This document shows positions 16,894 through 26,527 of a stretch of 64,000 bases of DNA, piece by piece. The translations under genes and the position numbers were made by a program. The first letter of the stretch is position 1, and each line of letters begins with the position of its first letter. The notes under the pieces were generated by a model. That model saw only the letters and a program-made list of their open reading frames with translations, did not search any database and was not told the DNA's origin. The DNA is from Bog-473 sp963850095 (GTDB lineage: Bacteria > Actinomycetota > Acidimicrobiia > Acidimicrobiales > RAAP-2), in contig CAWKJX010000005.1 in the NCBI GenBank assembly GCA_963850095.1, positions 1 to 64,000 of the forward strand. Direction: 5' to 3'.

Positions 16894-17436
16894 GCGAAAA
16901 GCGGAATACAGAATGCGCATGCTCTGGGATGAACGGTGTCGCTCGGCGCGATCGTGCGGATGGCAACGGCTCCACAATCTCGGCGGACGCCCCTGGGCGG
17001 TAACATGTTGCGGGGGTCATGAACGGACCCGGCGGCGCCGTCAGGCGAGGCCTGAAGAAGGCACCGATAGCGGATCGGCGGAGCCCAAGGTCCACCAGCT
17101 GGTCGTCGCTGAGGTCGGGCGGCCGCCGATGATCGCGACTTCCGCCTGCGCCCCAGTTGCGTCCAGGAAGCAGGCTTCGATGGCGGACATGAACCGTGCG
17201 GAGGAACGATTGACCTTCCATCCATGGTGCAACGGCGGTCCGATCGAATCGCTTCGGCCATATCTGTAGGTGTGGTGTGAATACCTCTCCCATTGCACTT
17301 TGAACATGGTCTCGTCGTTCGCTGAGGTTCATCTGCAGGACACATGCGGGTCACGAAGTGGTAACGGGTTGTTTGAACGCGGTGGTTACGCTCCGGCGGA
17401 TCGAGGCGGGGACCGAGTCCAACAAAAGGAGCGAAC
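16894..17436. other. Intergenic region before the phosphodiesterase gene
   Basis: No gene is supported in these 543 bases. On the minus strand around 17050-17110 a stretch reads SDDQLVDLGLRRSAI, resembling the DUF1127 signature, but it is embedded in a frame without other support and is probably a remnant or chance. The last 150 bases should carry the promoter of the secreted phosphodiesterase. A GGTTCATCTGCAGGACACAT stretch near 17329 looks only weakly like a phosphate box. Confidence 0.3.
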
Positions 17437-19233
17437 ATGAAATCCGGAAGAAAACTCGCGACGGCGGGCGTCGCTGCGTTGACGTTGGCGATGGTGTCGT
17501 CGTTGGCGGCGTCGTCTTCCAGTGCCATCGCTGCGGGCCACGACCAGATCAAGCATGTGCTCCTGATCTCGGTGGACGGCATGCACCAATCCGACCTGGA
17601 CTGGTACATCGCCAACCATCCCGACTCGGAGCTGGCGCGACTGGCCACAGGGGGCGCCGAATACACCGACGCGCAGACCCCCGACCCATCGGACTCCGAC
17701 CCGGGCGGCACGGCGCTGATGACCGGCGGCGACCCGAAGGTCACCGGCATCTATTACGACGACGAGTACAGCCACGGCGTCTTCCCTCCGGGAACGACGA
17801 ACTGCTCCGGGCCGGTCCCGGGCGGCGACGTGATCTACGACTCGCCGGACGACAACCTGCCCGCCGTATCGGACCTCCTGGACAACGGCAGTGGCAATAC
17901 CTTCCCGTCGTTCGATGAGGGCGGCTCGATCTACCCGAGCGGCATTGACAAGAACCCGGGCCTCATCATGAACCTGAGTCCGCATCCGCAGTCGGGTCTG
18001 AACCCGGCGACGTACCCGGTCAACCCGAAGACCTGCAAGCCGATTCAGCCGTGGGACTTCCTGGGGGTCAATACCATCTTCCAGGTGATCCACAACGCCG
18101 GCATGCGAACGGCGTGGTCTGACAAGCACGCGATCTACACGTCGTTCAACGGTCCGGGCTCCGGCGGCTCGAGCATCGACGATTTCTTCGGGCCGGAGAT
18201 CGACTCACAGGCGGTCGAGCCGAACGGTGTGCCGTACCCGGTCGACGGCGCCTGGACTGCCGACAACGCCGCGACCAAGCAGTACGACTCCTACAAAGTC
18301 CAGGCCGTCGTCAATTGGATCAACGGCTATGAGCACTCCGGCACCGGGCCGAAGGTCGGCACACCCGCGATATACGGAATGAACTTCCAGACGGTCTCGA
18401 CTGCCGAGAAACTGAAGAGCTCCCCGGCGGTGCTGATTGGGCCAGACGCGCACGGCAACTACACCGAGGGCCTGTCGCTGACCGGCGGATACGTGACGGT
18501 GGACGGCCAACAGGTACCGGGCCCGCTGCTCCAGAGCGCGCTCGACTACGTCAACGGCGCCCTGCAGCTGATGGTGGACACAATCAAAGCCGACGGGGAG
18601 GCAGACTCGACGGCGATCATCTTGACGGCCAAGCACGGCCAGTCGCCGCTGAACAACGACCGACTGCAGCGGATCGACGACGGTCCGATCATTGCCGGCG
18701 TCAATGCCGCGTGGGCCGCTCTGCATCCGGGCAACCAGACGCTGGTCGTCCAAGAGGCCGATGACGACGGGCTGCTGTGGTGGCTGTCGGACCGCTCGCA
18801 GGCGGCGGCTGACTTCGTCAAGAATTACCTGTGGACGCATACGGCTCCGGCGGTCAACTACGCCGGACAGACGATCACCGTCCAGCACTCCGGTCTGCAG
18901 CAGATCTTCGCCGGCCAACAGTCGGCGCAGTTCTTCGGCGTCTCCAACGCCGACCCGCACCACCCGGACGTGTTCGCGATCGCGCAGGTCGGCACGATCT
19001 ATACGACCGGCTCGAAGATCGCCGAACACGGCGGAGACAACCCGGGTGATCGGGACGTTCCGCTCGTCGTCTATGCGCCGGGCACCGTCCAGCCTGGCCA
19101 GTCGAGCAACGGGGTGGAAACGACCCAGGTCGCTCCGACGATCTTGAAGCTGCTGGGGCTCTCGCCGGGGTCGCTTCAGGCCGTCCAGCTCGAGGGCACG
19201 CAAGTCCTACCGGGCCTCGGCAACGGGGATTAA
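17437..19233 (+). CDS. Secreted alkaline-phosphatase-superfamily phosphodiesterase
   Basis: 598 residues with a clear signal peptide (basic KSGRK, hydrophobic core to ASSSSAIAAGHD). The mature part opens with HVLLISVDGMHQSDLDW, the metal-binding Asp of type I phosphodiesterase/nucleotide pyrophosphatases, then GGTALMTGG carrying the likely Thr nucleophile. Later AKHGQSPLN and SKIAEHGGDNPGDRDVPLVVYAPG supply His and Asp ligands of the second metal site. AAAGGAG lies before the ATG. The enzyme would hydrolyse phosphomono- or diesters outside the cell; substrate unknown. It is followed by a strong hairpin and is monocistronic. Confidence 0.88.
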   Translation: MKSGRKLATAGVAALTLAMVSSLAASSSSAIAAGHDQIKHVLLISVDGMHQSDLDWYIANHPDSELARLATGGAEYTDAQTPDPSDSDPGGTALMTGGDPKVTGIYYDDEYSHGVFPPGTTNCSGPVPGGDVIYDSPDDNLPAVSDLLDNGSGNTFPSFDEGGSIYPSGIDKNPGLIMNLSPHPQSGLNPATYPVNPKTCKPIQPWDFLGVNTIFQVIHNAGMRTAWSDKHAIYTSFNGPGSGGSSIDDFFGPEIDSQAVEPNGVPYPVDGAWTADNAATKQYDSYKVQAVVNWINGYEHSGTGPKVGTPAIYGMNFQTVSTAEKLKSSPAVLIGPDAHGNYTEGLSLTGGYVTVDGQQVPGPLLQSALDYVNGALQLMVDTIKADGEADSTAIILTAKHGQSPLNNDRLQRIDDGPIIAGVNAAWAALHPGNQTLVVQEADDDGLLWWLSDRSQAAADFVKNYLWTHTAPAVNYAGQTITVQHSGLQQIFAGQQSAQFFGVSNADPHHPDVFAIAQVGTIYTTGSKIAEHGGDNPGDRDVPLVVYAPGTVQPGQSSNGVETTQVAPTILKLLGLSPGSLQAVQLEGTQVLPGLGNGD

Positions 19234-19248
19234 CCGCTCCATCTGATC

Positions 19249-19283
19249 GAGCTGCGGGGCGGCATTCAGCCGCCCCGCAGCTC
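19249..19283 (+). terminator. Strong 15-bp hairpin after the phosphodiesterase gene
   Basis: A perfect 15-base inverted repeat (GAGCTGCGGGGCGGC and its complement) with an ATTCA loop starts 15 bases after the stop codon. There is no T-run, as is usual for actinobacterial terminator-like hairpins. Confidence 0.75.
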
Positions 19284-19465
19284 GGCATTCGACCCGGAGG
19301 ATCCATGAGGCGGCTCAAGCGGCCGGTGGTGGGCATCTGGGCGTAAGGGCCGGACGTCGACGCGACGCCGAGGTCGGACGCGCGCGGGTTTCTCGGCGGA
19401 GGAGACGGTTCGAGAAGCGTCCATCCGTCACCGTGGCGAAACGGAATGCGTGCGAACCTGAGGCG

Positions 19466-20182
19466 ATGGATCTGACCGAGCTCCTCGCCATCCCCGGGAT
19501 GAGGGAGGAGTACATCCTGCGCTCCATGCGTCGGCTTCATGGCGCTTCACGGCGGATCACAGGACCGGGGTACCGAGCAGATCGCCCAGCGGGCCGCCGA
19601 ACAGGCCGGCGCGTCCTTCTACGGCATTTTGCATCCACCTGGAGCTTCGGGTCCACCTCACATCGCGTTTGCACGACCCCGACCACTCGGTGCATCTGCG
19701 AGCTTTCCTGGGGCACGTGGACGTTGCCATTTCAGTACACGGGTTCGGGCGCGACGGGTTCTCGCTCTGGATCGATCCGGGGAGGGGCCCCATCATCGAA
19801 CCGTACGGTCCCGCTGTGCGAGGGCGACAGACGCGGACCGTTGCGCGGGATCATCGTGGGAGGGCTGAACGTGCCACTGCTCGACGCGGCGCGCCAGCTT
19901 TTCCAGGGGCGCTTCGCCGGTTACCACGTCGCCGACGAGCGCGTACGACTCGGATTTCATCCTGACAACCCGGTCAACCTGCCGTCGGCTCACGGGGTCC
20001 AGGTCGAGCTACCCCCAGGATTGCGCGGCATCGGCGATTTCGGCGAAATCCTGGTTCCCCGGCCCGACGGGATCGTCGAGGACGTGGTCGCCGTGTTGGT
20101 CGAACTGGCGACCCTGGCCGCCGAGTCGGTGCGCATGGAAAGGCCGTCGCGCCCTGCCGTTGGACCCGATCGGACCACGTGA
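19466..20182 (+). pseudogene. Poly-gamma-glutamate hydrolase-like protein, broken by three frameshifts
   Basis: The product is spread over three frames. Pieces in order are DLTELLAIPGMREEYILRS, then MALHGGSQDRGTEQIAQRAA, then LRAFLGHVDVAISVHGFGRD, then IIVGGLNVPLLDAARQLFQG. The HGG-x-x-x-x-GTE motif and the later SVHGF strand match the phage-type gamma-polyglutamate hydrolase family (zinc carboxypeptidase-like fold). Removal of one base at each of three junctions (about 19545, 19635 and 19840) gives 237 residues, normal for the family, so sequencing insertions could explain it. The enzyme would cut poly-gamma-glutamate or a related amide. Neighbours encode other surface-acting enzymes. Confidence 0.6.
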
Positions 20183-20189
20183 TCAGCGA

Positions 20190-21165
20190 TTCATCTGCCG
20201 GCGCCCGAGGCCTGACGATGAAGGGCCAAATCCGGCGCGCGAAGACATTCCCGCCCGTGAAGGTGAAGTGGATGCCGTCGGCGAGGCGCACCTGCTGGCC
20301 GTCGATGAATTCCTCGTATCGCCCACCCGGGCAAGCCATGGCGTTGAAGTTCAGGAGCGACGTGCCCGGTGTGGTGGCGGCGACCCGGCGCACCAGGCCG
20401 TTGTAGACGGCCAGGCGGGTTCGGGAGTCCTCGGGCCAGGGTTGGCCGTCTGGTTGCTCACCGGTGTCGTAGCACGGCGCCGTCATCAGGACGACCGTGG
20501 CTCCACCGGATCCGGCCACGTGCACGGCGTACCTGAGCTGTCGCTCGACGTAGTCGGCATAGGTCGGGTTCTCGATGTTGGTCCAGTGGCCGTCGTAGGT
20601 GCGATTCGTGACCTCCCACCGACCGGCCAGGATCATCACCACGTTCGGGTGGTCCTTGGCGATGTCCGCCTTCCACAGCACCGGCCACTGCGATTGCGCC
20701 GGCGCTCCCCGGCATTGGACCGCCATGGCAGCGACCACACCCTTTTCCTGGTAGTCGGCGCCGTTCGTCACGCCGCAACCGAAGATTCCGCCGTTGAAGG
20801 GCTGGATGTCGTAGTCCCGTGCATGTTCGTTGAGGCCGATGTCGAGCGTCAGGGCGGTCGAGTCCCCAACCACCAGGGCCCTGACCGGTGGTGCGGTATC
20901 AGGCGCGGCAGCCGGGGTGGCGGCGCTTTCGCCGCCACCGTGGGGCCGACGCCACCGCCACCAGAGCGGCCGCGGTCCCCAGCACCGCCAGCGGGGTGAT
21001 GGCCCACGTGCGCCAGCCGGTCCGGAGGGTGCCCGACCGGATCGGTGCCTCGATTCCCCCAGAAGGATCCCGTCGCGACGACCACGGCGGCGGCGACGCG
21101 CATCGCGAAGGGCGGAACGGTGAGGATGATGTGCCGGTTGGCGTCGGAGAAGTCCTCACAGCTGC
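20190..21165 (-). pseudogene. 5'-truncated acyltransferase-3 with SGNH domain
   Basis: Transcribed right to left, the piece begins with the last membrane helix of an OafA-like acyltransferase (VAAAVVVATGSFWG, then IEAPIRSGTL) and continues into an SGNH esterase domain: ALVVGDSTALTLDIGLNE with the catalytic Ser, FGCGV, VVMILAGRWEV and ADGIHF with the Asp/His pair. Two single-base breaks (near 21060 and 20905) interrupt the frame. The membrane domain upstream is absent; instead the 3' end of a paralogous full acyltransferase abuts at about 21165. This looks like a tandem duplicate that lost about two-thirds of its 5' part. The exact stop is unclear because the frame runs into the oppositely oriented neighbour. 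Confidence 0.6.
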
Positions 21166-23362
21166 GTCTCCATCCTGAAGGCGAGTCTTCTCCGTAGCCC
21201 TTCGTCTATCACGATCACTGAGGGGCGAAGAAACGCGGAAGTGTTCCAGACCGGGACGCTGGCTCCACCGGTGTGTGCCTCCTGAAGATGACCGAGCTCC
21301 ATCCAGTAGGGGAGGACGGCCGGTGCGAGGTAGTCGCCGCCACCTCCGGGCTGCATATCGAAGTGGATGCCGTCCGTCTGGCGAATCGGGACGCCGTCCA
21401 GGTCCTCGGTGTACTTGCCGCCCGGACACACGTAGGAATTGAGGTCCTGTACGTAAACCTGATTCGGATGCATGGCGGCGACTTTGTGCAGCAACGAGTT
21501 GTAGACAGCCTGTCGGGCGGAGCTGTCTTGTGGCCAGGGGACACCGTCGGGCTGTTCGCCGGTGCTCTGGCACGGCTTGGTCATCAATACCATGTCAGCG
21601 CCTCCCGACGTCCCAATGCGGACGGCCTTCTCCAATTGGCTCTCCACGTACGCGGCGAATGTGGGGTTCAAGATGTTGGTCATCTGCCCGCGGTACTCAC
21701 GGTCGAGCACCTCCCCACCTCCGGCGAGGAGTACCACAACGTTCGGCTTGAACTGGCGCACCCAGTCGGTCCAGGCCGAAGTCCACGCCTGACATGGAAC
21801 GTTCTGTTGGGGTCCGAAGACGCCGCCCGGAGGGCAGTTGCCGCTCTGAGGGTGCGGCGTACACGGCAGACCGACGATGAACGTCCCGCCAGATTGAACA
21901 GCAGTCGTCCCCTCGGCTACACCGCAGCCGAGGATCCCCTCGTTGAGCAGACGCAGGTGGTGGTACCTCGTCGGATTCGCGGTCAAGGCAGCCTGGAGGC
22001 CGATCCCGAGCGTCAGGGCCTGGGAATCGCCGACGAGGAGGACCCGGGTCGGCGTGGTGCGGTAGGCATCCGGGACAGTGGATGTGATCGAAGTGGCCGA
22101 CAGTTCTCCCGTGGCGGCCGCCCCAACCGGGACGATATCCGTCGCCGGCATGGTGGCCAGGACGATGGCCAAGGACGACGACGGCAACAGCCGGGACCAC
22201 GGAGACCCGAGCCCTGAATGTAGTGAAGAACGTGCCTCTTCGAATGGGCCGCTCCACCAGGAAGAAGGACAGCGTCGCCACGGCGACCGTTGGGATGACC
22301 CGAACGACAAACAAGGTCCATCCGCTGAGCCCCGTCCGCTCGTGGTTGATGAAGGTGAAGAGCGGGAAGTGCCACAGGTACATCCCGTAGGAGATTCGTC
22401 CGACAAAGGTGAAGACGGGGAACGAGAGCAACCTGGCCACGGGCGAGTACTGGGCACACGAGACGCTGAGGAGGACGGCAGACGCGGCGATCGCGGCCAG
22501 CAGAAACCCACCGCGATAGGCGAAGGCGTCGTCACTCTGCACCCTGGTGTACAAAAGGGCGCTTCACGACAATGCCGGCGACTCCGATAGCCGTGAGCAC
22601 GTGACGGGCCCAGGCCGTGCGGACCTGCCAGTCCTGTTCTGCACCCTTCCTCCGACGTTCGGCCCACATGGCGAGGCCCACCGCCAAGGACGCCCCCACC
22701 AGCACGGACTGGGCGTGGGTGTCGGTACCGAAGTAAAGGCGATTGATGTCTTCGGGGTTGTAGAGAAGCGCCATCTCGAGAGCAGAAAGAAGCGCCCCCG
22801 CGATGGTCACGACCAGAAGCGCTCGCAATGACCGCCAGACCTTGCACACGCCGAGAAAGACCAGCGGCCAGACCAGGTAGAACTGCTCTTCCACGGCGAG
22901 GGACCAGGTGTGGATCAACGGTGAGGTGAGACCGGTCATGTGGAAGTAGTTGGAACCGGCGAAGATGAAGTGCCAGTTGGCGAAATAGAAAAGAGCGGCG
23001 AGTGCATCACCTCGCAGGGTCGGATAGGTGCCGGCAGGAACGAAGAGGCCGAAAATGATGGCGACGCCGATGAGCATGACAAAGAGGCCGGGAAGCAGCC
23101 GTCGAGCCCGGCGAGCCCAAAAGGCTCCAAGTTTGATGGTCCCGCTCTTTCGCCACTCGACGATCAACAACGAGGTGATGAGGAACCCGGACAGGGCGAA
23201 AAAACTGTCAAGGAGGAAGAAGCCACCGCCGGTCAGGAAGACACCTGCGTGAACGCCCAGAATACAGAGCATCCCAACGCCCCTGACTCCGTCAAGTGCC
23301 GGCAGGTAGGAGAGTGTCGTGCCCTTCCGCGGAGCGTCTGGGGAGATGGTGGGCTCACCCAT
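21156..23362 (-). CDS. OafA/YrhL-type membrane acyltransferase with C-terminal SGNH domain (frameshifted as sequenced)
   Basis: Three frames join into 734 residues when one base is removed near 22556 and one near 22170. Residues 1-280 and 281-395 form the ten-to-eleven-helix acyltransferase-3 domain, starting with LSYLPALDGVRGVGM and containing HTWSLAVEEQFYLVWP and FVGRISYGMYLWHFPLF. The periplasm-facing SGNH domain follows with VLLVGDSQALTLGIG, GILGCGVAEG, VVVLLAGGGEV and TDGIHFD. Such two-domain proteins transfer acetyl or other acyl groups from the cytoplasm to surface glycans. It lies divergent to a secreted stand-alone SGNH protein and upstream of a truncated paralogue, together a surface O-acylation locus. 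Confidence 0.8.
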
Positions 23363-23543
23363 CGCCGGATCGTAGTGTTGTCGCGAATGTCTGTCCTCGC
23401 GGGCCTGGTCGGTGGGCGATCAGGATCTGGTGTGCTACGTGCTATGCGGATCGCTGGACCAGCAGCAAATGAGCGGACCACCTCGACACCGGCGAGTCCC
23501 GGCGCGAGGGTCAATCGTCCACCGGCTGCGCGATGCTCCTTGC

Positions 23544-24485
23544 GTGAAAATCCGTCGCCTGGTCGGGCGCTCCCTTCTGACGGTCGTCACCGGCGCGACC
23601 GCCCTCCTCGTTGCCGGTCCTGACGCCTCCGCTGCCTTTGCTTCGTCGTCTCACTCGGCGTCTGCCGCCGCGCCATCCACCTTTCCGTGGAAGGGTGACC
23701 ATTCTCCCTGCCGTGTCCAACTCCCCTCCAGCAGCATCACCAGCTACGGAGAATTCACCACCTGCCCTCCGAAGCGTGTGCTGCTCATCGGTGATTCGGT
23801 TGGCCTGACCATGGCCATTCAGATGAGCATCAACCAAGAGGACTGGGGGACGATCGTCGACGATGGGTCGTTGATCGGGTGCGGATTTATCACGGGGCAC
23901 ACCGTCGACGACCAGGGGGCGTTCATTCCCATGAACGCCCATTGCGACGACGAAGTGGCAACCTGGACAGCCGACATTCGCCGATTCGAGCCACAGGCGG
24001 TCGTCGTCGAAATGGGCTGGTGGGACTCACTCGAGCATTTGATCGACGGCCACCCCGAGTCACTCACGGAGCCGCACTACGACTCCATGGTCGAGCAGCA
24101 CATGGTGGCCCTGCTCCGTGGCATCCGATCCACGTCTGCGGCACCCGTTTACTTCCTGTCGGTCCCCTGGATGGACCCTCCCGCACTGGCGAATGGACAG
24201 CACGAACCCGGCGTCGCAGCGGCGTACCACGACGAGATCAACGATCTCATCAAGTCCGCTTCGAAGTCCACGAAGGGCGTTCACTTCGTCGACGTGTCGC
24301 CCTACATAACTCCCTCGGGGTATTACCAGACGGACGTCGATGGTGGGGTATGTCGGGCCAGTACGGATGGTGTCCACCTCTACTACGGTCCCCCCGGCAC
24401 CTTCGGTTACGTCCAGACCCGCTGCGGAATGGCCCTGCAGGAGGGCATTCTCTCCATGATTCGAGAGAACCTGGCCAAGACGTGA
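23544..24485 (+). CDS. Secreted SGNH-hydrolase-like esterase
   Basis: 313 residues from a GTG at 23544, which directly precedes a signal peptide (KIRRLVGRSLLTVVTGATALLVAG... ASA). The mature protein has KRVLLIGDSVGLTMAIQM with the nucleophile Ser, LIGCGF (oxyanion Gly), VVVEMGWWDSL in place of the usual GxN block and RASTDGVHLYYGP with the Asp-x-x-His pair. Three conserved-looking Cys residues suggest disulfides outside the cell. It resembles the SGNH domains of the two neighbouring acyltransferases and likely acts on the same surface glycan as a transferase partner or esterase. No good ribosome site is seen, so the start is provisional. Confidence 0.75.
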   Translation: MKIRRLVGRSLLTVVTGATALLVAGPDASAAFASSSHSASAAAPSTFPWKGDHSPCRVQLPSSSITSYGEFTTCPPKRVLLIGDSVGLTMAIQMSINQEDWGTIVDDGSLIGCGFITGHTVDDQGAFIPMNAHCDDEVATWTADIRRFEPQAVVVEMGWWDSLEHLIDGHPESLTEPHYDSMVEQHMVALLRGIRSTSAAPVYFLSVPWMDPPALANGQHEPGVAAAYHDEINDLIKSASKSTKGVHFVDVSPYITPSGYYQTDVDGGVCRASTDGVHLYYGPPGTFGYVQTRCGMALQEGILSMIRENLAKT

Positions 24486-24563
24486 CCCCAGGCCGAGGCG
24501 CGCCCTGCCGAGGCGCCCCTGCCACTTCGTAGACGCGAGAATCAGCTCGGCGCTCGGCGGACC

Positions 24564-25085
24564 TCAGGGGGCAGCCGCTTCGGCGGTGCCGTGCAGCTCG
24601 ACGCGCACGTTGACCTCGGGGTAGACGCGGACCATGAGCATGCTGGGGGGCTTCATGCCGAACTCGCGGATGTCGAAGTCGTCCTCACCCGAGAGGATGA
24701 TGGTCTCGCCGTCGACCACGATGTCCATGTCGTGCTTGAAGGACAGCGTCTTGCCGTGGAACGAGATGTCCCCGGTCATCACGTAGTCGGGATGCTCGCC
24801 GCCGGCTTCCACCCGCACCACCCGGCCGCCGATCGTCGGGTAGCGCCGCGCGTCAATGCGCCGTCGGAGCTCGCGGTCGTAGAGGACGTTGCCCGATGTC
24901 AGTCGCTCCACCGCCAGCTGCAGTTCGCCCGACACGCGCTGGTCGAGGTCCAGCGATCCGTCGGCCCGGGTGGCGGCCTCGAACCAGCCGGTGATCCCGC
25001 GGGTCTCGGTGTTGATCGGGTGCAGGCTCGATCGAGCGCTGACCCAGACACACGAGCGCACCGAATCGAGCGTGTAGCGAACCAT
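24564..25085 (-). CDS. YceI-family lipid-binding protein
   Basis: 173 residues without a signal peptide. The beta-barrel pattern of the YceI family is present: RYTLDSVRSCVWVSARSSLHP at the start, GVR-type strands, NVLYDRELRRRIDARRYPTI with the family's DxxxxxxxFDxxxYP-like helix-strand, and DYVMTGDISFHGKTLSF. Members bind isoprenoid or amphipathic ligands. GGAAGG precedes the ATG at 25085. The absence of a signal peptide separates it from the periplasmic E. coli form and is common in actinobacterial members. It is divergent to the AhpD-like gene 80 bases away. Confidence 0.8.
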   Translation of the reverse strand: MVRYTLDSVRSCVWVSARSSLHPINTETRGITGWFEAATRADGSLDLDQRVSGELQLAVERLTSGNVLYDRELRRRIDARRYPTIGGRVVRVEAGGEHPDYVMTGDISFHGKTLSFKHDMDIVVDGETIILSGEDDFDIREFGMKPPSMLMVRVYPEVNVRVELHGTAEAAAP

Positions 25086-25164
25086 TGCGACCTTCCGTTC
25101 CCATGGCCCCGCCTGCGCCGGCTCCACCGTCGCCAGGACCCGAATACTGGCATAAAGTCCCGTC

Positions 25165-25645
25165 GTGGCCCGTCTCGACATACCGCCGGGCGACGGCGGT
25201 GACGCCGTCCAGGTCTGGTCGCTGCAGCCCGAGCTCGGGCGGGCGGCCACCCTGCTCGTCGACGCCGCCTACAACAAGAGCATCCTGCCCGTCCGGGTCC
25301 GCGAGGCGGCCCGCATGCGCATCGCCCAGCTGAACGACTGCACCGTCTGTTTGGCCTTCCGGGCCGACTCGGTGCGGGCCCAGGGACTCCATGAGGGCTT
25401 CTACGGGGCGGTGGGCTCGGGCGGCGACGAGCAGCTTCTCCGAGCAGGAACGCCTGGCCATCGAGTTCGCCGAGCGCTTCGCCCTCGACCACGCCAGCAT
25501 CGACGACGCGTTCGTGCAGCGTTTGCGCGGCGTGTTCAGCGACCCCGAGGTCTTCGACCTGACCGTCTGCGTATCGGCTTTCCTCGGCCTCGGGCGCACC
25601 CTGCGCGTGCTCGGCATCACCGAGACGTCGCTGACGGACGTCTAG
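25165..25645 (+). CDS. AhpD-like carboxymuconolactone decarboxylase-family protein (frameshifted as sequenced)
   Basis: Removing one C at 25435 gives 159 residues. The AhpD core motif is seen as RMRIAQLNDCTVCLAFRADS, with the redox CxxC and following Arg/His-type contacts, then the FSEQERLAIEFAERFALDH helix and a C-terminal CVSAFLGLGRTLRVLGI helix. Such proteins are alkylhydroperoxidase-like redox proteins, mostly of unknown substrate. The gene ends two bases before the tetranucleotide repeat that separates it from the convergent enoyl-CoA hydratase gene. Confidence 0.75.
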
Positions 25646-25648
25646 CCG

Positions 25649-25701
25649 CAGTCAGTCAGTCAGTCAGTCAGTCCAGTCAGTCAGTCAGTCAGTCAGTCAG
25701 T
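25649..25701. repeat. (CAGT)n microsatellite, 6 + 7 units
   Basis: Six perfect CAGT units (25649-25672), one extra C, then seven perfect units (25674-25701). The tract lies between convergent genes, and the stop codon of the minus-strand enoyl-CoA hydratase (25697-25699) is inside it. Such a tract is rare in a high-GC bacterial genome and could vary in length by slippage. Confidence 0.95.
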
Positions 25702-26527
25702 CGGACGCGTCGAACGGCGCGTCGCGCTCGCGGACGGCCTGGCGCAGTCCGACCTCGCCGATGCGGTCCGAGAAGGCCAGCGCTTCCGGTGCCCGGTGGC
25801 CGATGGCGTCGTTCAGCGCGGCGTAGCGCTGCAGCTGCGACCGTCCCATCAGCTCGACGCCCGCGTTGACCACCCGCTTGTTGGCCACCAGCAGGTCCCG
25901 GCCGATCAGCGCCATCCGTTCGGCCAGCTCGAGCACGCGCCCGTCGAGCTCGTCGGCCGGCGCTGTCGCCACCACCAGCCCCAGCTCCCGCGCCTCCTCA
26001 CCCGAAATCGTGTCGCCCGTGAAGAGCAGGCGCTTCGTCCACTGCGGGCCGAGGTGGTACAACCACATGTTCGTCGGCGGCACGCCCATCGACCGCACCG
26101 GCGGGAACCCGATGCGCGCGTCCTCGGCCGCCACCACCAGGTCGCAGTGCAGGGCCAGGTCCGTCCCGCCCGCCAGGCAGTTGCCCTGCACCTGGGCGAT
26201 GACCGGGATGGCGCAGTCCCACAGGCGCCCCCAGCCCCGGGCCAGCGCCAGCATGGCCGTCACGTCCCCCTCCAGAGTGTCGTGCGGCTCGAAGTCCCCG
26301 GGGTCGGTGTCCTCGGCGATGAAGCCGTACCCGGAGGAGAACGAACGCCCCGTGCTCCGAATGACGAGCACGCTCGTCCCCGCATCCGCCTCGGCCTCGT
26401 CGACCGCCCGCAGGAGCTCCCTCACGCAGCGGGGGGTCAGCGGGTTGTGCTGCGCGGGCCGGTCCAGGGTCAGGCGCCGCACGCGACCGATCTGCTCGAG
26501 GCCCAACGTCGTGAAGTCGGTGGTCAC
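25697..26527 (-). CDS. Enoyl-CoA hydratase/isomerase family (crotonase) protein
   Basis: 276 residues of the crotonase fold: RRLTLDRPAQHNPLTPRCVREL at the N terminus, SFSSGYGFIAED for the CoA-binding A-loop, and PVIAQVQGNCLAGGTDLALHCDLVVAAEDARIG with the oxyanion-hole glycines. The usual catalytic Glu positions are not clear, so hydratase, isomerase or thioesterase activity is undecided. It overlaps the downstream end of the acyl-CoA ligase by four bases (ATGA), so ligase and crotonase are co-translated and likely act in sequence on one carboxylic acid. Confidence 0.88.
   Translation of the reverse strand: MTTDFTTLGLEQIGRVRRLTLDRPAQHNPLTPRCVRELLRAVDEAEADAGTSVLVIRSTGRSFSSGYGFIAEDTDPGDFEPHDTLEGDVTAMLALARGWGRLWDCAIPVIAQVQGNCLAGGTDLALHCDLVVAAEDARIGFPPVRSMGVPPTNMWLYHLGPQWTKRLLFTGDTISGEEARELGLVVATAPADELDGRVLELAERMALIGRDLLVANKRVVNAGVELMGRSQLQRYAALNDAIGHRAPEALAFSDRIGEVGLRQAVRERDAPFDASD

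Noticed and set aside
17050..17110. A DUF1127-like small protein on the minus strand
   Set aside because: The SDDQLVDLGLRRSAI match is short, lies inside a longer unsupported frame, and has no start, ribosome site or expected N terminus.
17329..17360. PHO-box-like direct repeat before the secreted phosphodiesterase
   Set aside because: Only one GTTCATC unit is good; the second unit eleven bases later does not match, so phosphate control is not supported.
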